From a virus, in IMG/VR virus record IMGVR_UViG_3300027784_000014, positions 1 through 33,045 of that record: a stretch of 33,045 nt of DNA; one strand, written 5' to 3'. The notes under the pieces were generated by a model. That model did not search any database. It had not been told where the DNA came from and was given only the letters and a program-made list of their open reading frames with translations. The first letter of the stretch is position 1. Every line of letters begins with the position of its first letter. Shown one piece after another: positions 14,807 through 21,415 of this stretch. The position numbers and the translations under genes were made by a program.

Positions 14807-15280
14807 TCAACTCCCTTCTTGAGATGCTATTTGCTTTGCGTATTCTGCTGCATTCGAAGCTAAACTGTCTGCAATTTCATTGTATTTATTACCGTCGTGC
14901 CCTTTTACTTTAATTACATTAATTTCATGTTTTTTTAATAATTCTAGCAATTCTTCCCATAAATCCTTATTTTTTACTTCATTTCCTGCTTTCGTTTTCC
15001 ATCCGTTTAATGTCCATTTTTTCAACCATCCTTCTTTTATTGCATTAGCGACATAATTTGAGTCCGTATAAACGTCAATTTTTAACTTCTTGCCTTCGTT
15101 TTTCTTTTGGCAGTACTTAATCCCTTTGATTACGGCAGTAATTTCCATTCGATTGTTCGTGGTCGCACTCTGATGGCCCGAGATTTCCTTTCGTTTTTCC
15201 TTTAATAGGATTATGCATCCCCAACCACCTGTGCCTGGATTGCCTTTACAAGCACCATCAGTGTACATTCGTATTTTCAT
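14807..15280 (-). CDS. rnhA: Ribonuclease HI
   Basis: 157 aa, a full-length RNase HI. YTDGACKGNPGTGGWG (Asp8), TTNNRMEITAVIKGI (Glu46), VYTDSNYVANAI (Asp73), VKGHDGNKYNEIADSLA (His128, Asp138) give the complete DEDD active site with its catalytic His. It removes RNA of RNA:DNA hybrids such as primers, fitting a phage with its own primase and polymerase. Its ATG overlaps the stop of the preceding 111-aa gene by four bases, so translation is coupled. Confidence 0.95.
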   Translation of the reverse strand: MKIRMYTDGACKGNPGTGGWGCIILLKEKRKEISGHQSATTNNRMEITAVIKGIKYCQKKNEGKKLKIDVYTDSNYVANAIKEGWLKKWTLNGWKTKAGNEVKNKDLWEELLELLKKHEINVIKVKGHDGNKYNEIADSLASNAAEYAKQIASQEGS

Positions 15281-15612
15281 GTATTATCACCATCACTTTC
15301 ATATTGGTACATAAAACATGAAGCTTTTGCAAATAATTCCCAAACATCTCTTGCATACACTTGTGCTTGTAATTTGTTTTCATTATTTAAAATTGAAGCC
15401 GAAAAATACTTATTCTCTTTTCTAATAACTGGCAAAATGTATGATATTCTGCAATTCCTTTTTTCATGTAACTTGGTCAATAATGATTCAAGTTTTTCAA
15501 TACTAATTTCATCAAACTTTTTTAATGGTTTTATTTTTTTCAATTCTTTTTCTAATATTTTTCTGCCCTCTTCTGTTTTGCAATTTAATCTTACAACATC
15601 ATTTTTATCCAA
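15277..15612 (-). CDS. Hypothetical protein (111 aa) coupled to RNase H
   Basis: The start is a TTG with GAGGTG eight bases upstream. N-terminal DVVRLNCKTEEGRKILEKEL is followed by a beta-rich part (CRISYILPVIRKENKYFSAS) and a helix (ARDVWELFAKASCFMYQYES). I do not recognise the family. The short distance to the terminator upstream (about 30 bases) leaves no room for a normal promoter, so expression needs read-through or an unusual promoter. The ATGA overlap with RNase H suggests linked roles. Confidence 0.65.
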   Translation of the reverse strand: MDKNDVVRLNCKTEEGRKILEKELKKIKPLKKFDEISIEKLESLLTKLHEKRNCRISYILPVIRKENKYFSASILNNENKLQAQVYARDVWELFAKASCFMYQYESDGDNT

Positions 15613-15642
15613 TTATTTCACCTCTTTTCAATTTTTACGTAA

Positions 15643-15702
15643 TAAAAAGCCAGAGCAGGAAAATTACACTTGTTATTGCAATTATAAATGCTGCTCTGGC
15701 TT
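15643..15702 (-). terminator. Rho-independent terminator with perfect 12-bp stem
   Basis: AAGCCAGAGCAG and CTGCTCTGGCTT are perfect complements separated by 32 bases, and the minus-strand side ends in a TTTTTATT tract. It marks the end of the 56-aa/153-aa transcript and the boundary between early genes and the RNase H-terminase block. The large loop contains a TATAAT hexamer without a matching -35. Confidence 0.8.
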
Positions 15703-15793
15703 CTATTTGATAAAGTCCCCACCAACCTTATCTTGACACCGGATTTGCTGTGTCTCCCTCTTACACGAAATATTGCTCCCTGTTCTTGCTTTA

Positions 15794-16255
15794 TTAGATA
15801 TCCCAATCGTCGTCGTCGTCTTCCTCTTCTTCTTCTTCAGGTTCTTTCTTTGCAGCTTTCTTTTTCTTTGAAGTTGTTTCTTTTTTCTTAGTAGATTTTT
15901 TCTTTGGTTTCGGCTCTTCTTCTTCCTCTTCTTCTTCCTCATTTACTTCTTCAGGTTCTTCCTTCTTAGATTGTTTCTTAGATTGTTTCTTTTGTTGCTT
16001 TGCAGGAGCTTTTGGTTTTGGTTCTTGCTTTTCTTCTTCTTCTTCTACCGAACCAACAACTTGATCTTTCAAAGCAGCTTCAACTTTACGAACCGAAATT
16101 GCATCTGGCATTGCTTCTAAAATTCTGATTAGTCCTGCCTCAGTTTGCGCTGCTTGTGCGAATAGTGGAAACCTTCTACCGATGTCTTGAATTGCTGCTG
16201 TTGCTTCATTGCTTCTACATTGCTGTACTTCATTTACTTTCCAGTTTTTAGCCAT
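15794..16255 (-). CDS. Unknown protein with long lysine/glutamate-rich tail (153 aa)
   Basis: Residues 1 to about 68 form a compact helical domain (QQCRSNEATAAIQDIGRRFP, then LIRILEAMPDAISVRKVEAA). From about residue 72 on, the protein alternates acidic and basic runs (EEEEE, KKQSKKQSKK, PKPKKKSTKKK) and ends in EEEEEDDDDDWDI. Such tails are intrinsically disordered; acidic ends of phage DNA-metabolism proteins often recruit partners, and the basic blocks could bind nucleic acid. No family recognised. It shares a promoter with the 56-aa gene upstream and ends before a strong terminator. Confidence 0.7.
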   Translation of the reverse strand: MAKNWKVNEVQQCRSNEATAAIQDIGRRFPLFAQAAQTEAGLIRILEAMPDAISVRKVEAALKDQVVGSVEEEEEKQEPKPKAPAKQQKKQSKKQSKKEEPEEVNEEEEEEEEEPKPKKKSTKKKETTSKKKKAAKKEPEEEEEEDDDDDWDI

Positions 16256-16316
16256 TTTCTACACTCTCCTTCTTTTATAATTTTATTTTATTTAATATGC
16301 CTTATGGCAATTAAAC

Positions 16317-16487
16317 TTACCGAAAAATGATTTCCATTCCATCCATCCAGCTGATGGATGTCTCTGGTTCTTGTGCGAAAACCTCTTCTGCTTCAATTAT
16401 TCTTTCCTCTAGTTTTCCTTTCCCGATCATTTCTTCTGCTTTTTTTCTACTTACTTTTTTCCTTTTCATTCTAATTTCCATTTTCAT
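16317..16487 (-). CDS. Small basic protein (56 aa)
   Basis: A 56-codon gene missed by length cut-offs. It starts MKMEIRMKRKKVSRKKAEEM, with GAAAGGAGAGAG seven to eight bases upstream. The N-terminal half is very basic, the C-terminal half acidic and aromatic (SISWMDGMEIIFR). It is the first gene after the promoter at 16540-16568; its leader contains the TCCTTGAAAGGA hairpin. The function is unknown. Confidence 0.65.
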   Translation of the reverse strand: MKMEIRMKRKKVSRKKAEEMIGKGKLEERIIEAEEVFAQEPETSISWMDGMEIIFR

Positions 16488-16539
16488 TTTCTTTTCTCTC
16501 TCCTTTCAAGGATTCTATTTTTTCACCGTTCCTGATTTT

Positions 16540-16568
16540 ATTATATCTTGTTTTCGCTGCTTTGTAAA
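16540..16568 (-). promoter_or_regulatory. Sigma-A-like promoter TTTACA-17-TATAAT
   Basis: Minus-strand TTTACA (16563-16568), 17-bp spacer, TATAAT (16540-16545), directly after the 77-aa gene. Downstream of it ATAAAATCAGGAA is shared with the promoter at 20839-20867. Confidence 0.82.
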
Positions 16569-16577
16569 CAGTTTTCA

Positions 16578-16811
16578 TCAACTTTTTTCAACTTTTTCGA
16601 TAGCTTCATTTATTGCATCTCGCAAACTATAAAGGTTTTCTAACGTATCAACCTTGATAGCACCTTTCATAAATACAGCAATTTGCTTACCATTTTCTTC
16701 AACAATCAATTGCTGTGCTAATATGAACTTATCATCAGGTGCTTGTGATATTACACAATTCCTTTTGTCTTGTATCTTTGACGAACTTAGAACTGTAAAG
16801 TTCTTTTGCAT
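16578..16811 (-). CDS. Hypothetical protein (77 aa)
   Basis: Start placed at MQKNFTVLSSSKIQ (GGAG eight bases upstream; a TTG nine bases earlier overlaps the ribosome site). The sequence is strand-rich (CVISQAPDDKFILAQQLIVE, KQIAVFMKGAIKV) with a C-terminal helix (LENLYSLRDAINEAIEKVEK). The compact beta-beta-beta-alpha layout resembles small nucleic-acid-metabolism accessory proteins but no family can be named. It is last in the operon before the next promoter. Confidence 0.6.
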   Translation of the reverse strand: MQKNFTVLSSSKIQDKRNCVISQAPDDKFILAQQLIVEENGKQIAVFMKGAIKVDTLENLYSLRDAINEAIEKVEKS

Positions 16812-16840
16812 TTTTATCAACTCCTATTTGTTTTGTTTTT

Positions 16841-17224
16841 TTATTTAATCCATTTTTCAATTTCTTTACCTTCATCAACGCCTTCAATCGTAACTGTTGC
16901 TTTGAACATTACAGCTAACAAATCAACAATCAAATACTTAAAATTGTCTATTTCTACGTAGTCGACGTGACTATTAAACTTTGCAACCATTTGTCCATCA
17001 CTGCCAATCTTAATATCTTTAATCATGAACATTCCCAAAACAAATGGCTTTCCGTCTCCTATCTTTGCTGCAATTGTAATATTTTCATTCAACAATTGAA
17101 TCAACTTTATGCTATTCACTAATTCATCATACCAGAACTTAAACGACAAATCTACTGTATTATTATTCTTTATACTGTGTCCATTATACTGCCCAACTAC
17201 TTTGAATTTTATTTCTTTTTCCAT
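16841..17224 (-). CDS. Hypothetical protein (127 aa)
   Basis: The start is at MEKEIKFKVVGQYNGH, with AAAGGAG seven bases upstream. A beta-rich protein (VDLSFKFWYDELVNSIKLIQ, then FVLGMFMIKDIKIGSDGQMV), no cysteines, no membrane segment. The start overlaps the end of the nuclease-like gene, showing translational coupling in the recombination block. I do not recognise it; a beta-clamp-like or accessory DNA-binding role cannot be tested by eye. Confidence 0.6.
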   Translation of the reverse strand: MEKEIKFKVVGQYNGHSIKNNNTVDLSFKFWYDELVNSIKLIQLLNENITIAAKIGDGKPFVLGMFMIKDIKIGSDGQMVAKFNSHVDYVEIDNFKYLIVDLLAVMFKATVTIEGVDEGKEIEKWIK

Positions 17225-17655
17225 TTTTCCCACTCCTTTTGTTTTATTTGCCAGAATTTGTCCCTTTGAGTTTTGTCATTTTTTATTTTATTTTCATTAT
17301 TACATTCTAGTTCTTCGTAATCAACACAGCTTTCTTGTTGTTTATATTCTCCTGTTTCTAAATAATTAACTATTTCACTTAAATATTCAGGCCGTATTAC
17401 TAAATATATACTATTATTATTAATATAATTAATAGCAAATACTGGGATTTTTTTACTAACTGCTGCTTGTGATTCTAATTTGCAGATATCCAATTCTTTT
17501 ACGCTTATGCTCTGCTTTTCAGTGCTTTTTAATTCACACATTATTTTGTCATTTTGTCCGTCTGCTTTTTCTATCCATCCACAGCCTGAGCCTTTTGTTG
17601 GAATCAATCCAAGCTTTTTCATAATTGTTTTTTCATTTTTTCTATATTTGTCCAT
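17209..17655 (-). CDS. PD-(D/E)XK nuclease, Holliday-junction-resolvase-like (Hjc/VRR type)
   Basis: The start is taken as MDKYRKNEKTIMKK, right after the FkbM gene, instead of an internal upstream ATG of that gene; 148 aa. Active site pattern: Glu8 in KNEKT, KGSGCGWIEKADGQND (21-36), then CELKST with Glu41 and Lys43. A helix with SQAAVSKKIPVFAI follows, as in archaeal Hjc-type resolvases and phage resolvase-like nucleases. The C-terminal third is charged and of low complexity. It probably cuts branched replication/recombination intermediates; its exact substrate is inferred. Confidence 0.72.
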   Translation of the reverse strand: MDKYRKNEKTIMKKLGLIPTKGSGCGWIEKADGQNDKIMCELKSTEKQSISVKELDICKLESQAAVSKKIPVFAINYINNNSIYLVIRPEYLSEIVNYLETGEYKQQESCVDYEELECNNENKIKNDKTQRDKFWQIKQKEWEKWKKK

Positions 17656-17657
17656 TT

Positions 17658-18296
17658 TTACCTTTTCACTCCTATGAAAGTAAATGCCCACGACTTCTCC
17701 GTTGAGTTTGTACACATTAATTCTTTATACCTTTTTCTTAAATATTCTACTAATTTAACCGAATTTTCCCTGCTTGCTTTGTCTTTTGTATGCAATTCTA
17801 TTGCTAATAATTCAACACAATCAGGAACTAAATCAAAATCTAAATAATATTCGCCACCTTCAATATCCATTTTAATTATATCAGGTTTAATTTTGTTCAA
17901 AACTTTTTCAAATGCAACTGTTTTTACTTGTATGCATTCCCTTCCCCTTCTTCTTTGTAAAGAATGCATCCCTTTATTTGTACCAACATTCAAATAAAAA
18001 TCTGCTGTTCCGCTTTTATCTGCAACTGCATATTCATACAATTTACAATTTGGAATATCTTGCTTTCTAAATAATTTTGCATTTTCTGGATCAGGTTCAA
18101 AACTATAAACAAACTCAGCGCCGTATTCACTAACTGCTTTTGCAAACGCTCCAACGTTTCCACCTAAATCTAATACCTTCTTTCCTTTTGCATTTTCAAA
18201 TAAAAGCTTGTACGATTTGCCATAAACTTCTCTAATTACAGATAAATCAAATGTTTCAGGCCTGTAATAAAGTCCTGTTTTTTTATCTTTTTCCAT
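17658..18296 (-). CDS. FkbM-family SAM-dependent methyltransferase
   Basis: 212 aa. SAM-binding motif VLDLGGNVGAFAKAV (41-55), acidic FEPDPENAKLF (66-76), and the family signature DIIKMDIEGGEYYLDF (139-154) with the conserved IEGGE. FkbM-type enzymes usually O-methylate sugar or other hydroxyl groups. There is no base-methylation motif (no DPPY/NPPY or PC motif), so this is not an ordinary DNA cytosine/adenine methylase. Because the window also carries a predicted DNA glycosyltransferase, methylation of a DNA-linked sugar is an attractive but unproven possibility; methylation of a host or virion glycan is the alternative. Ribosome site AAAGGGG. Confidence 0.85.
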   Translation of the reverse strand: MEKDKKTGLYYRPETFDLSVIREVYGKSYKLLFENAKGKKVLDLGGNVGAFAKAVSEYGAEFVYSFEPDPENAKLFRKQDIPNCKLYEYAVADKSGTADFYLNVGTNKGMHSLQRRRGRECIQVKTVAFEKVLNKIKPDIIKMDIEGGEYYLDFDLVPDCVELLAIELHTKDKASRENSVKLVEYLRKRYKELMCTNSTEKSWAFTFIGVKR

Positions 18297-18620
18297 TTAA
18301 CTTAACCACCCCTTTGATAAACTAATTACATGTTTTGCAATGTTTTCAATCTTTTTATACTGTGTTTTATTTAATTTATTAATTAAATCGTAACCTGTCG
18401 ATGGATTAAAATCTTTAAAAGCATCATAATACTTTGATTGCATAAATTCTTTTGTGAATTCATTTTGCAATTCATATAATTCTTTGCAATTATTGTCGTA
18501 CGTTTCATCTAAAACAACGTTTGTATCTAATTCATAGTAAATAAGCGAATGAACCAATATCCATTGCTGCAACAAATCAATTTCGACCTGTTTGTCCCAA
18601 TAAGGATTTCGAAAGTTCAT
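18297..18620 (-). CDS. LigA-domain-Ia-like orphan protein (107 aa)
   Basis: LLQQWILVHSLIYYELDTNV followed by VLDETYDNNCKELYELQNEF resembles the N-terminal Ia domain of NAD-dependent DNA ligase (H..YY..D.P...D.EYD.L..EL), which binds the NMN part of NAD. The adenylation (KxDG) and later ligase domains are absent, and the whole protein is only 107 aa. Proteins annotated as DNA ligase LigA-related occur in Firmicute phages. It might bind NAD or modulate host ligase; no activity can be asserted. Next gene (FkbM) starts one base after its stop. Confidence 0.65.
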   Translation of the reverse strand: MNFRNPYWDKQVEIDLLQQWILVHSLIYYELDTNVVLDETYDNNCKELYELQNEFTKEFMQSKYYDAFKDFNPSTGYDLINKLNKTQYKKIENIAKHVISLSKGWLS

Positions 18621-18627
18621 TTTTTAT

Positions 18628-18639
18628 CCTCCTCTGAGG
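18628..18639 (-). promoter_or_regulatory. Leader hairpin motif over ribosome site (LigA-like gene)
   Basis: Minus-strand CCTCAGAGGAGG. Just upstream is a G/C-rich palindromic stretch (GGCCGGC, then TGAGG-G-CCTCA). The Shine-Dalgarno can pair with the preceding CCTC. The 134-bp gap behind it (18621-18754) shows no convincing -35/-10 pair. Confidence 0.45.
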
Positions 18640-18754
18640 CCCTCATGCCGGCCATTTCTTTTTATAAATATTTTTCTAATGGTATCTATCAATAACCTTT
18701 TTTAACATCGAGAATGGGATTTATTTCAATTGTTATGTAAAGCAAAGGAGGAGC

Positions 18755-19837
18755 TTATGCCCCTTCCTTTATCTTATCTAATGCTTTGTGGTACCTTGTG
18801 TATTTTACCGTTCCTGTTCGAGTTCTGAAAGTATTGATTGTGTCTTGATCCAGTCCTTTGAATACTGCTATCTTCAGAATCTCTTCTACTTTTAATTTAC
18901 CATTCAGCTTTGTTACCATGATGATTGCCCGGTATGAAAAAGTTGCTCGAATTCCATTTTCTTTTGCTTGTTGCCGAATGTCTCGAATAAAATCTAGTAA
19001 GTCTAAGTCTCCTTGTGAAAGCATTGTTTCAACGTTTCGGCAATAATCAAATTCAACAAATGCGAATCGGTCTAGAGTTGCTTGGTCTAATACTAACCTT
19101 CCTGTGTATTGTTCATCTGCTCCATCACCTGTAGTATTTCCTGCTGCTACAACTCGAAAATCAGGATGCGCTTCTTCTTTGCCTGTTGGGAATTCGAAAT
19201 ACTTGTTTGCGATTGCTGCATTTAATAGTACTAAAACTTCTGGAATACTTGCATCTAATTCGTCTAAGAAAAACAATCCGCCATTTGCGAAAGCTCGATA
19301 AAATTCTGTTTCGTGGTATTTGCCACCTGCATCGATAAATCCTGTTAGTTTGTATTCTTGTTGCACCGAATTTGTGAAATGAAATTCTAATCCAAGTTCT
19401 TCTGCAATCTGTTCCAAAGTATAATTTTTACCTGATCCGGCTGGTCCAATCAACAGGACCGGAATATCTTCTTCTACCAGAGTTTTAATCTTATCGTATT
19501 TGTAATGCTTTACTTTCCCTTCAATGTATTCGATTTTTTCTTCTTCTTCAACTTCAACTTCTTCGACAGCTTCAGGTTCTTTTACTCCAACTTTTTTATT
19601 CAGATTATCGTAAGTGTATTCGCCAAGGTCTGTGATTAAAAGATCGTCTGGGTTGTCAGTTGCCATTCGAGAAGCAAGATAATTGATTTGAAAAAGATGT
19701 CCTGCGTAACAAATTGCGTTTTCGCTTTTGTACCTATGCAACTTTCGAGTGACTTTCTTCCCATTTTCCAGATAAACGTTTACCAAGTTCGTTTTACCTT
19801 GCTCCATTTTTACATCTACGATTCTTTGTTTTTTCAT
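18755..19837 (-). CDS. MoxR/CbbQ-like AAA+ ATPase
   Basis: 360 aa. Residues 1-80 are a beta-rich head, about 85-105 an acidic glutamate/valine linker, then an AAA+ domain: Walker A GPAGSGKN (131-138), Walker B LFFLDELDA (188-196), sensor-1 AAGNTTGDG (231-239), followed by an arginine-rich ATPase end (RLVLDQATLDRFAFVEFD). The layout is AAA_5/CbbQ, the class that in bacteria works with VWA partners as a remodeller. The Walker A ends in N instead of T/S, a small departure. I see no VWA protein next to it; the adjacent 285-aa gene is the likeliest partner. Own promoter upstream. Confidence 0.85.
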   Translation of the reverse strand: MKKQRIVDVKMEQGKTNLVNVYLENGKKVTRKLHRYKSENAICYAGHLFQINYLASRMATDNPDDLLITDLGEYTYDNLNKKVGVKEPEAVEEVEVEEEEKIEYIEGKVKHYKYDKIKTLVEEDIPVLLIGPAGSGKNYTLEQIAEELGLEFHFTNSVQQEYKLTGFIDAGGKYHETEFYRAFANGGLFFLDELDASIPEVLVLLNAAIANKYFEFPTGKEEAHPDFRVVAAGNTTGDGADEQYTGRLVLDQATLDRFAFVEFDYCRNVETMLSQGDLDLLDFIRDIRQQAKENGIRATFSYRAIIMVTKLNGKLKVEEILKIAVFKGLDQDTINTFRTRTGTVKYTRYHKALDKIKEGA

Positions 19838-19845
19838 TTTTCTTT

Positions 19846-19859
19846 CCTCCCATCTGAGA
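19846..19859 (-). promoter_or_regulatory. Leader hairpin motif over ribosome site (AAA+ gene)
   Basis: Minus-strand TCTCAGATGGGAGG, preceded by AGAA. Same layout as the motif before the 64-aa, LigA-like and Cas4-like genes. Confidence 0.4.
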
Positions 19860-19887
19860 TTCTATTTATTACCGACCTTCTAAATAT

Positions 19888-19916
19888 ATTATACATCGTA
19901 TTCTCGCAATTGTAAA
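19888..19916 (-). promoter_or_regulatory. Sigma-A-like promoter TTTACA-17-TATAAT
   Basis: Minus-strand TTTACA (19911-19916), 17-bp spacer, TATAAT (19888-19893), immediately after the 285-aa gene; drives the AAA+ ATPase gene. Confidence 0.82.
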
Positions 19917-19933
19917 CATTCTCGCTATTTTTT

Positions 19934-20791
19934 TTACTTAATTTTTAACCCAATTTCTTCGATCGCTTTTTCAATATTTTCGTTGATAAATCCGGGAATT
20001 ACATATTCGTTGTCTTTCTTTGCTTTGTTTGCACTTTTCATCCATTTTTTAATTTCTTCGATTGTGTTTCTTGATCTTCCATATCCATTTCTGTAACTGA
20101 AGTCTGTCAATTCTTGACATTTTTCGGTATATGCAAACATTATTCTTCTTAACATACTTGGATGCGCTAATGGAAATGCAAGTTTACTTATATTTAATCT
20201 TTCATTTGCATTTTTTATTCTAATTCTTGTCATCATATCTTGTTTTTCGCTTTTATTATTGTTATTTGATTCTGTACATTTAATCAAATCCAAGTTTACT
20301 TTGATTCCACTTTGCTCGATTCTTTGAATAATTTTTAAAGCTTTAATACTTTCATTCAAAATCTCGCCTTTTGATGTGTGTGCATTGTAACCAATATTTT
20401 TTATCAATGTAACGACAGGCTGCTTTTTAATTGTTGGTTTGTTGTTTATCATATTCGTTGGAATTCCTTGCAGATATCGAGGAACTGACGGCTGATATCC
20501 TACAACATCGTAAACACTTTTCTGAGATTTGTTATTTGCAATAACTTTTTTATCTGCTTTTAGCTTGTTTTCAATTTCTTTTGCTTTTTCATTCCATCCA
20601 TGTTTCAATAAATCAATTGCTTCATCGTAGTTATGAGTTCCTGTGAATGAAAATTCTCCTTCAATACTTGATTGAGTATAATTTTCAAATACTTTGTTGT
20701 AACTATTCTTTTCCAAATACTTCAGGAATTCGTTGATGCTGTTAAAGTTTTTTACGATCATGTTTGTCATGTTTGTGTTTGTGTTTTTCAT
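19934..20791 (-). CDS. Unknown protein (285 aa), putative AAA+ partner
   Basis: The start is set at MKNTNTNMTNMIVKNF; GGGAGG lies nine bases upstream, and an upstream in-frame start falls inside the leader. Visible parts: NSINEFLKYLEKNSYNKVFE, SFTGTHNYDEAIDLLKHGWN, VVGYQPSVPRYLQGIPTNMI, and SGIKVNLDL. The VPRYLQGIP motif is one I associate with phage proteins that accompany MoxR-like ATPases, but I cannot prove it here. The gene has its own promoter and lies next to the AAA+ gene. No catalytic motif is recognised. Confidence 0.65.
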   Translation of the reverse strand: MKNTNTNMTNMIVKNFNSINEFLKYLEKNSYNKVFENYTQSSIEGEFSFTGTHNYDEAIDLLKHGWNEKAKEIENKLKADKKVIANNKSQKSVYDVVGYQPSVPRYLQGIPTNMINNKPTIKKQPVVTLIKNIGYNAHTSKGEILNESIKALKIIQRIEQSGIKVNLDLIKCTESNNNNKSEKQDMMTRIRIKNANERLNISKLAFPLAHPSMLRRIMFAYTEKCQELTDFSYRNGYGRSRNTIEEIKKWMKSANKAKKDNEYVIPGFINENIEKAIEEIGLKIK

Positions 20792-20838
20792 TTTTAATTC
20801 CTCCCTTTCAAAAGGACTAATATTCATTTCCTGATTTT

Positions 20839-20867
20839 ATTGTACATCATTATTTCGTATTTGTAAA
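20839..20867 (-). promoter_or_regulatory. Sigma-A-like promoter TTTACA-17-TACAAT
   Basis: Minus-strand TTTACA (20862-20867), 17-bp spacer, TACAAT (20839-20844), placed right after the RuvC-like gene. The leader contains CCTTTTGAAAGG next to the Shine-Dalgarno. Confidence 0.8.
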
Positions 20868-20869
20868 CA

Positions 20870-21415
20870 TTATTCTTGCAATTTTATATTTTGTTTTTTC
20901 TTATCTAAAAAGCCATACAATGCAATGCAAGCAGAGTCTGCTGCGTCATCGTCATAAATTGCTTTTCCGTTTTTATCTGTTCTAACATACAAATCAAATC
21001 CTTTTTCTTGTATAAAATCAACAGTCGGTTGCTTACCACCTTTACTTGTTCCGACGACTTTGCTTTTCCAACTTCTTGTATCAACCGAAAATACTTTCAC
21101 TTTGTATTCTTTTGATGTGTCTACAATAGACGCAATCATTCCTCCTGTCGACACTAAATAGCTTGTGCTTATAAAACCTTGAGAATATAAGCGAATTCTT
21201 TCAATATACACGTAAACTTCTTCAGCTTGTTCAATTGCTTTTGGCAAAACTTTTTTCAAAACTTCCCGCACCTTTTGGCGTTTTTCTGATTTTGTTTTCA
21301 ATCCTTTGTATTTAATGCTTGTCACTTTTTTCAATTCGTTATCTGCACAAATGCTTATTCCTGTCTGGGTGTAACTTTGGTCAATACCAAGTATAATCTT
21401 TTTATACTTCGACAT
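20870..21415 (-). CDS. RuvC-like Holliday junction resolvase
   Basis: The start is MSKYKKIILGIDQSYTQTG: the ATG overlaps the TGA of the upstream gene (TGATG), and AGGAAGGG is 12 bases upstream. Longer starts fall inside the neighbour. 181 aa. RNase H-fold acidic residues: Asp12 (GIDQS), Glu72 (VYIERI), and YDDDAADSACIAL (Asp155-157, Asp160). This is the phage RuvC-like family that resolves recombination and replication junctions before packaging. End of the long early operon. Confidence 0.85.
   Translation of the reverse strand: MSKYKKIILGIDQSYTQTGISICADNELKKVTSIKYKGLKTKSEKRQKVREVLKKVLPKAIEQAEEVYVYIERIRLYSQGFISTSYLVSTGGMIASIVDTSKEYKVKVFSVDTRSWKSKVVGTSKGGKQPTVDFIQEKGFDLYVRTDKNGKAIYDDDAADSACIALYGFLDKKKQNIKLQE

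Noticed and set aside
15618-15806. 62-codon minus-strand frame overlapping the end of the 153-aa gene
   Set aside because: It has no ribosome site, runs through the terminator and overlaps the real gene; composition looks random.
15703-15942. 79-codon minus-strand frame rich in K and R
   Set aside because: It is an out-of-frame reading of the K/E repeat codons of the 153-aa gene.
18621-18754. Promoter in the gap before the LigA-like gene
   Set aside because: TTTACA and TTGATA occur, but neither has a TATAAT-like box at 16-18 bp. No terminator with a U-tract is seen either.
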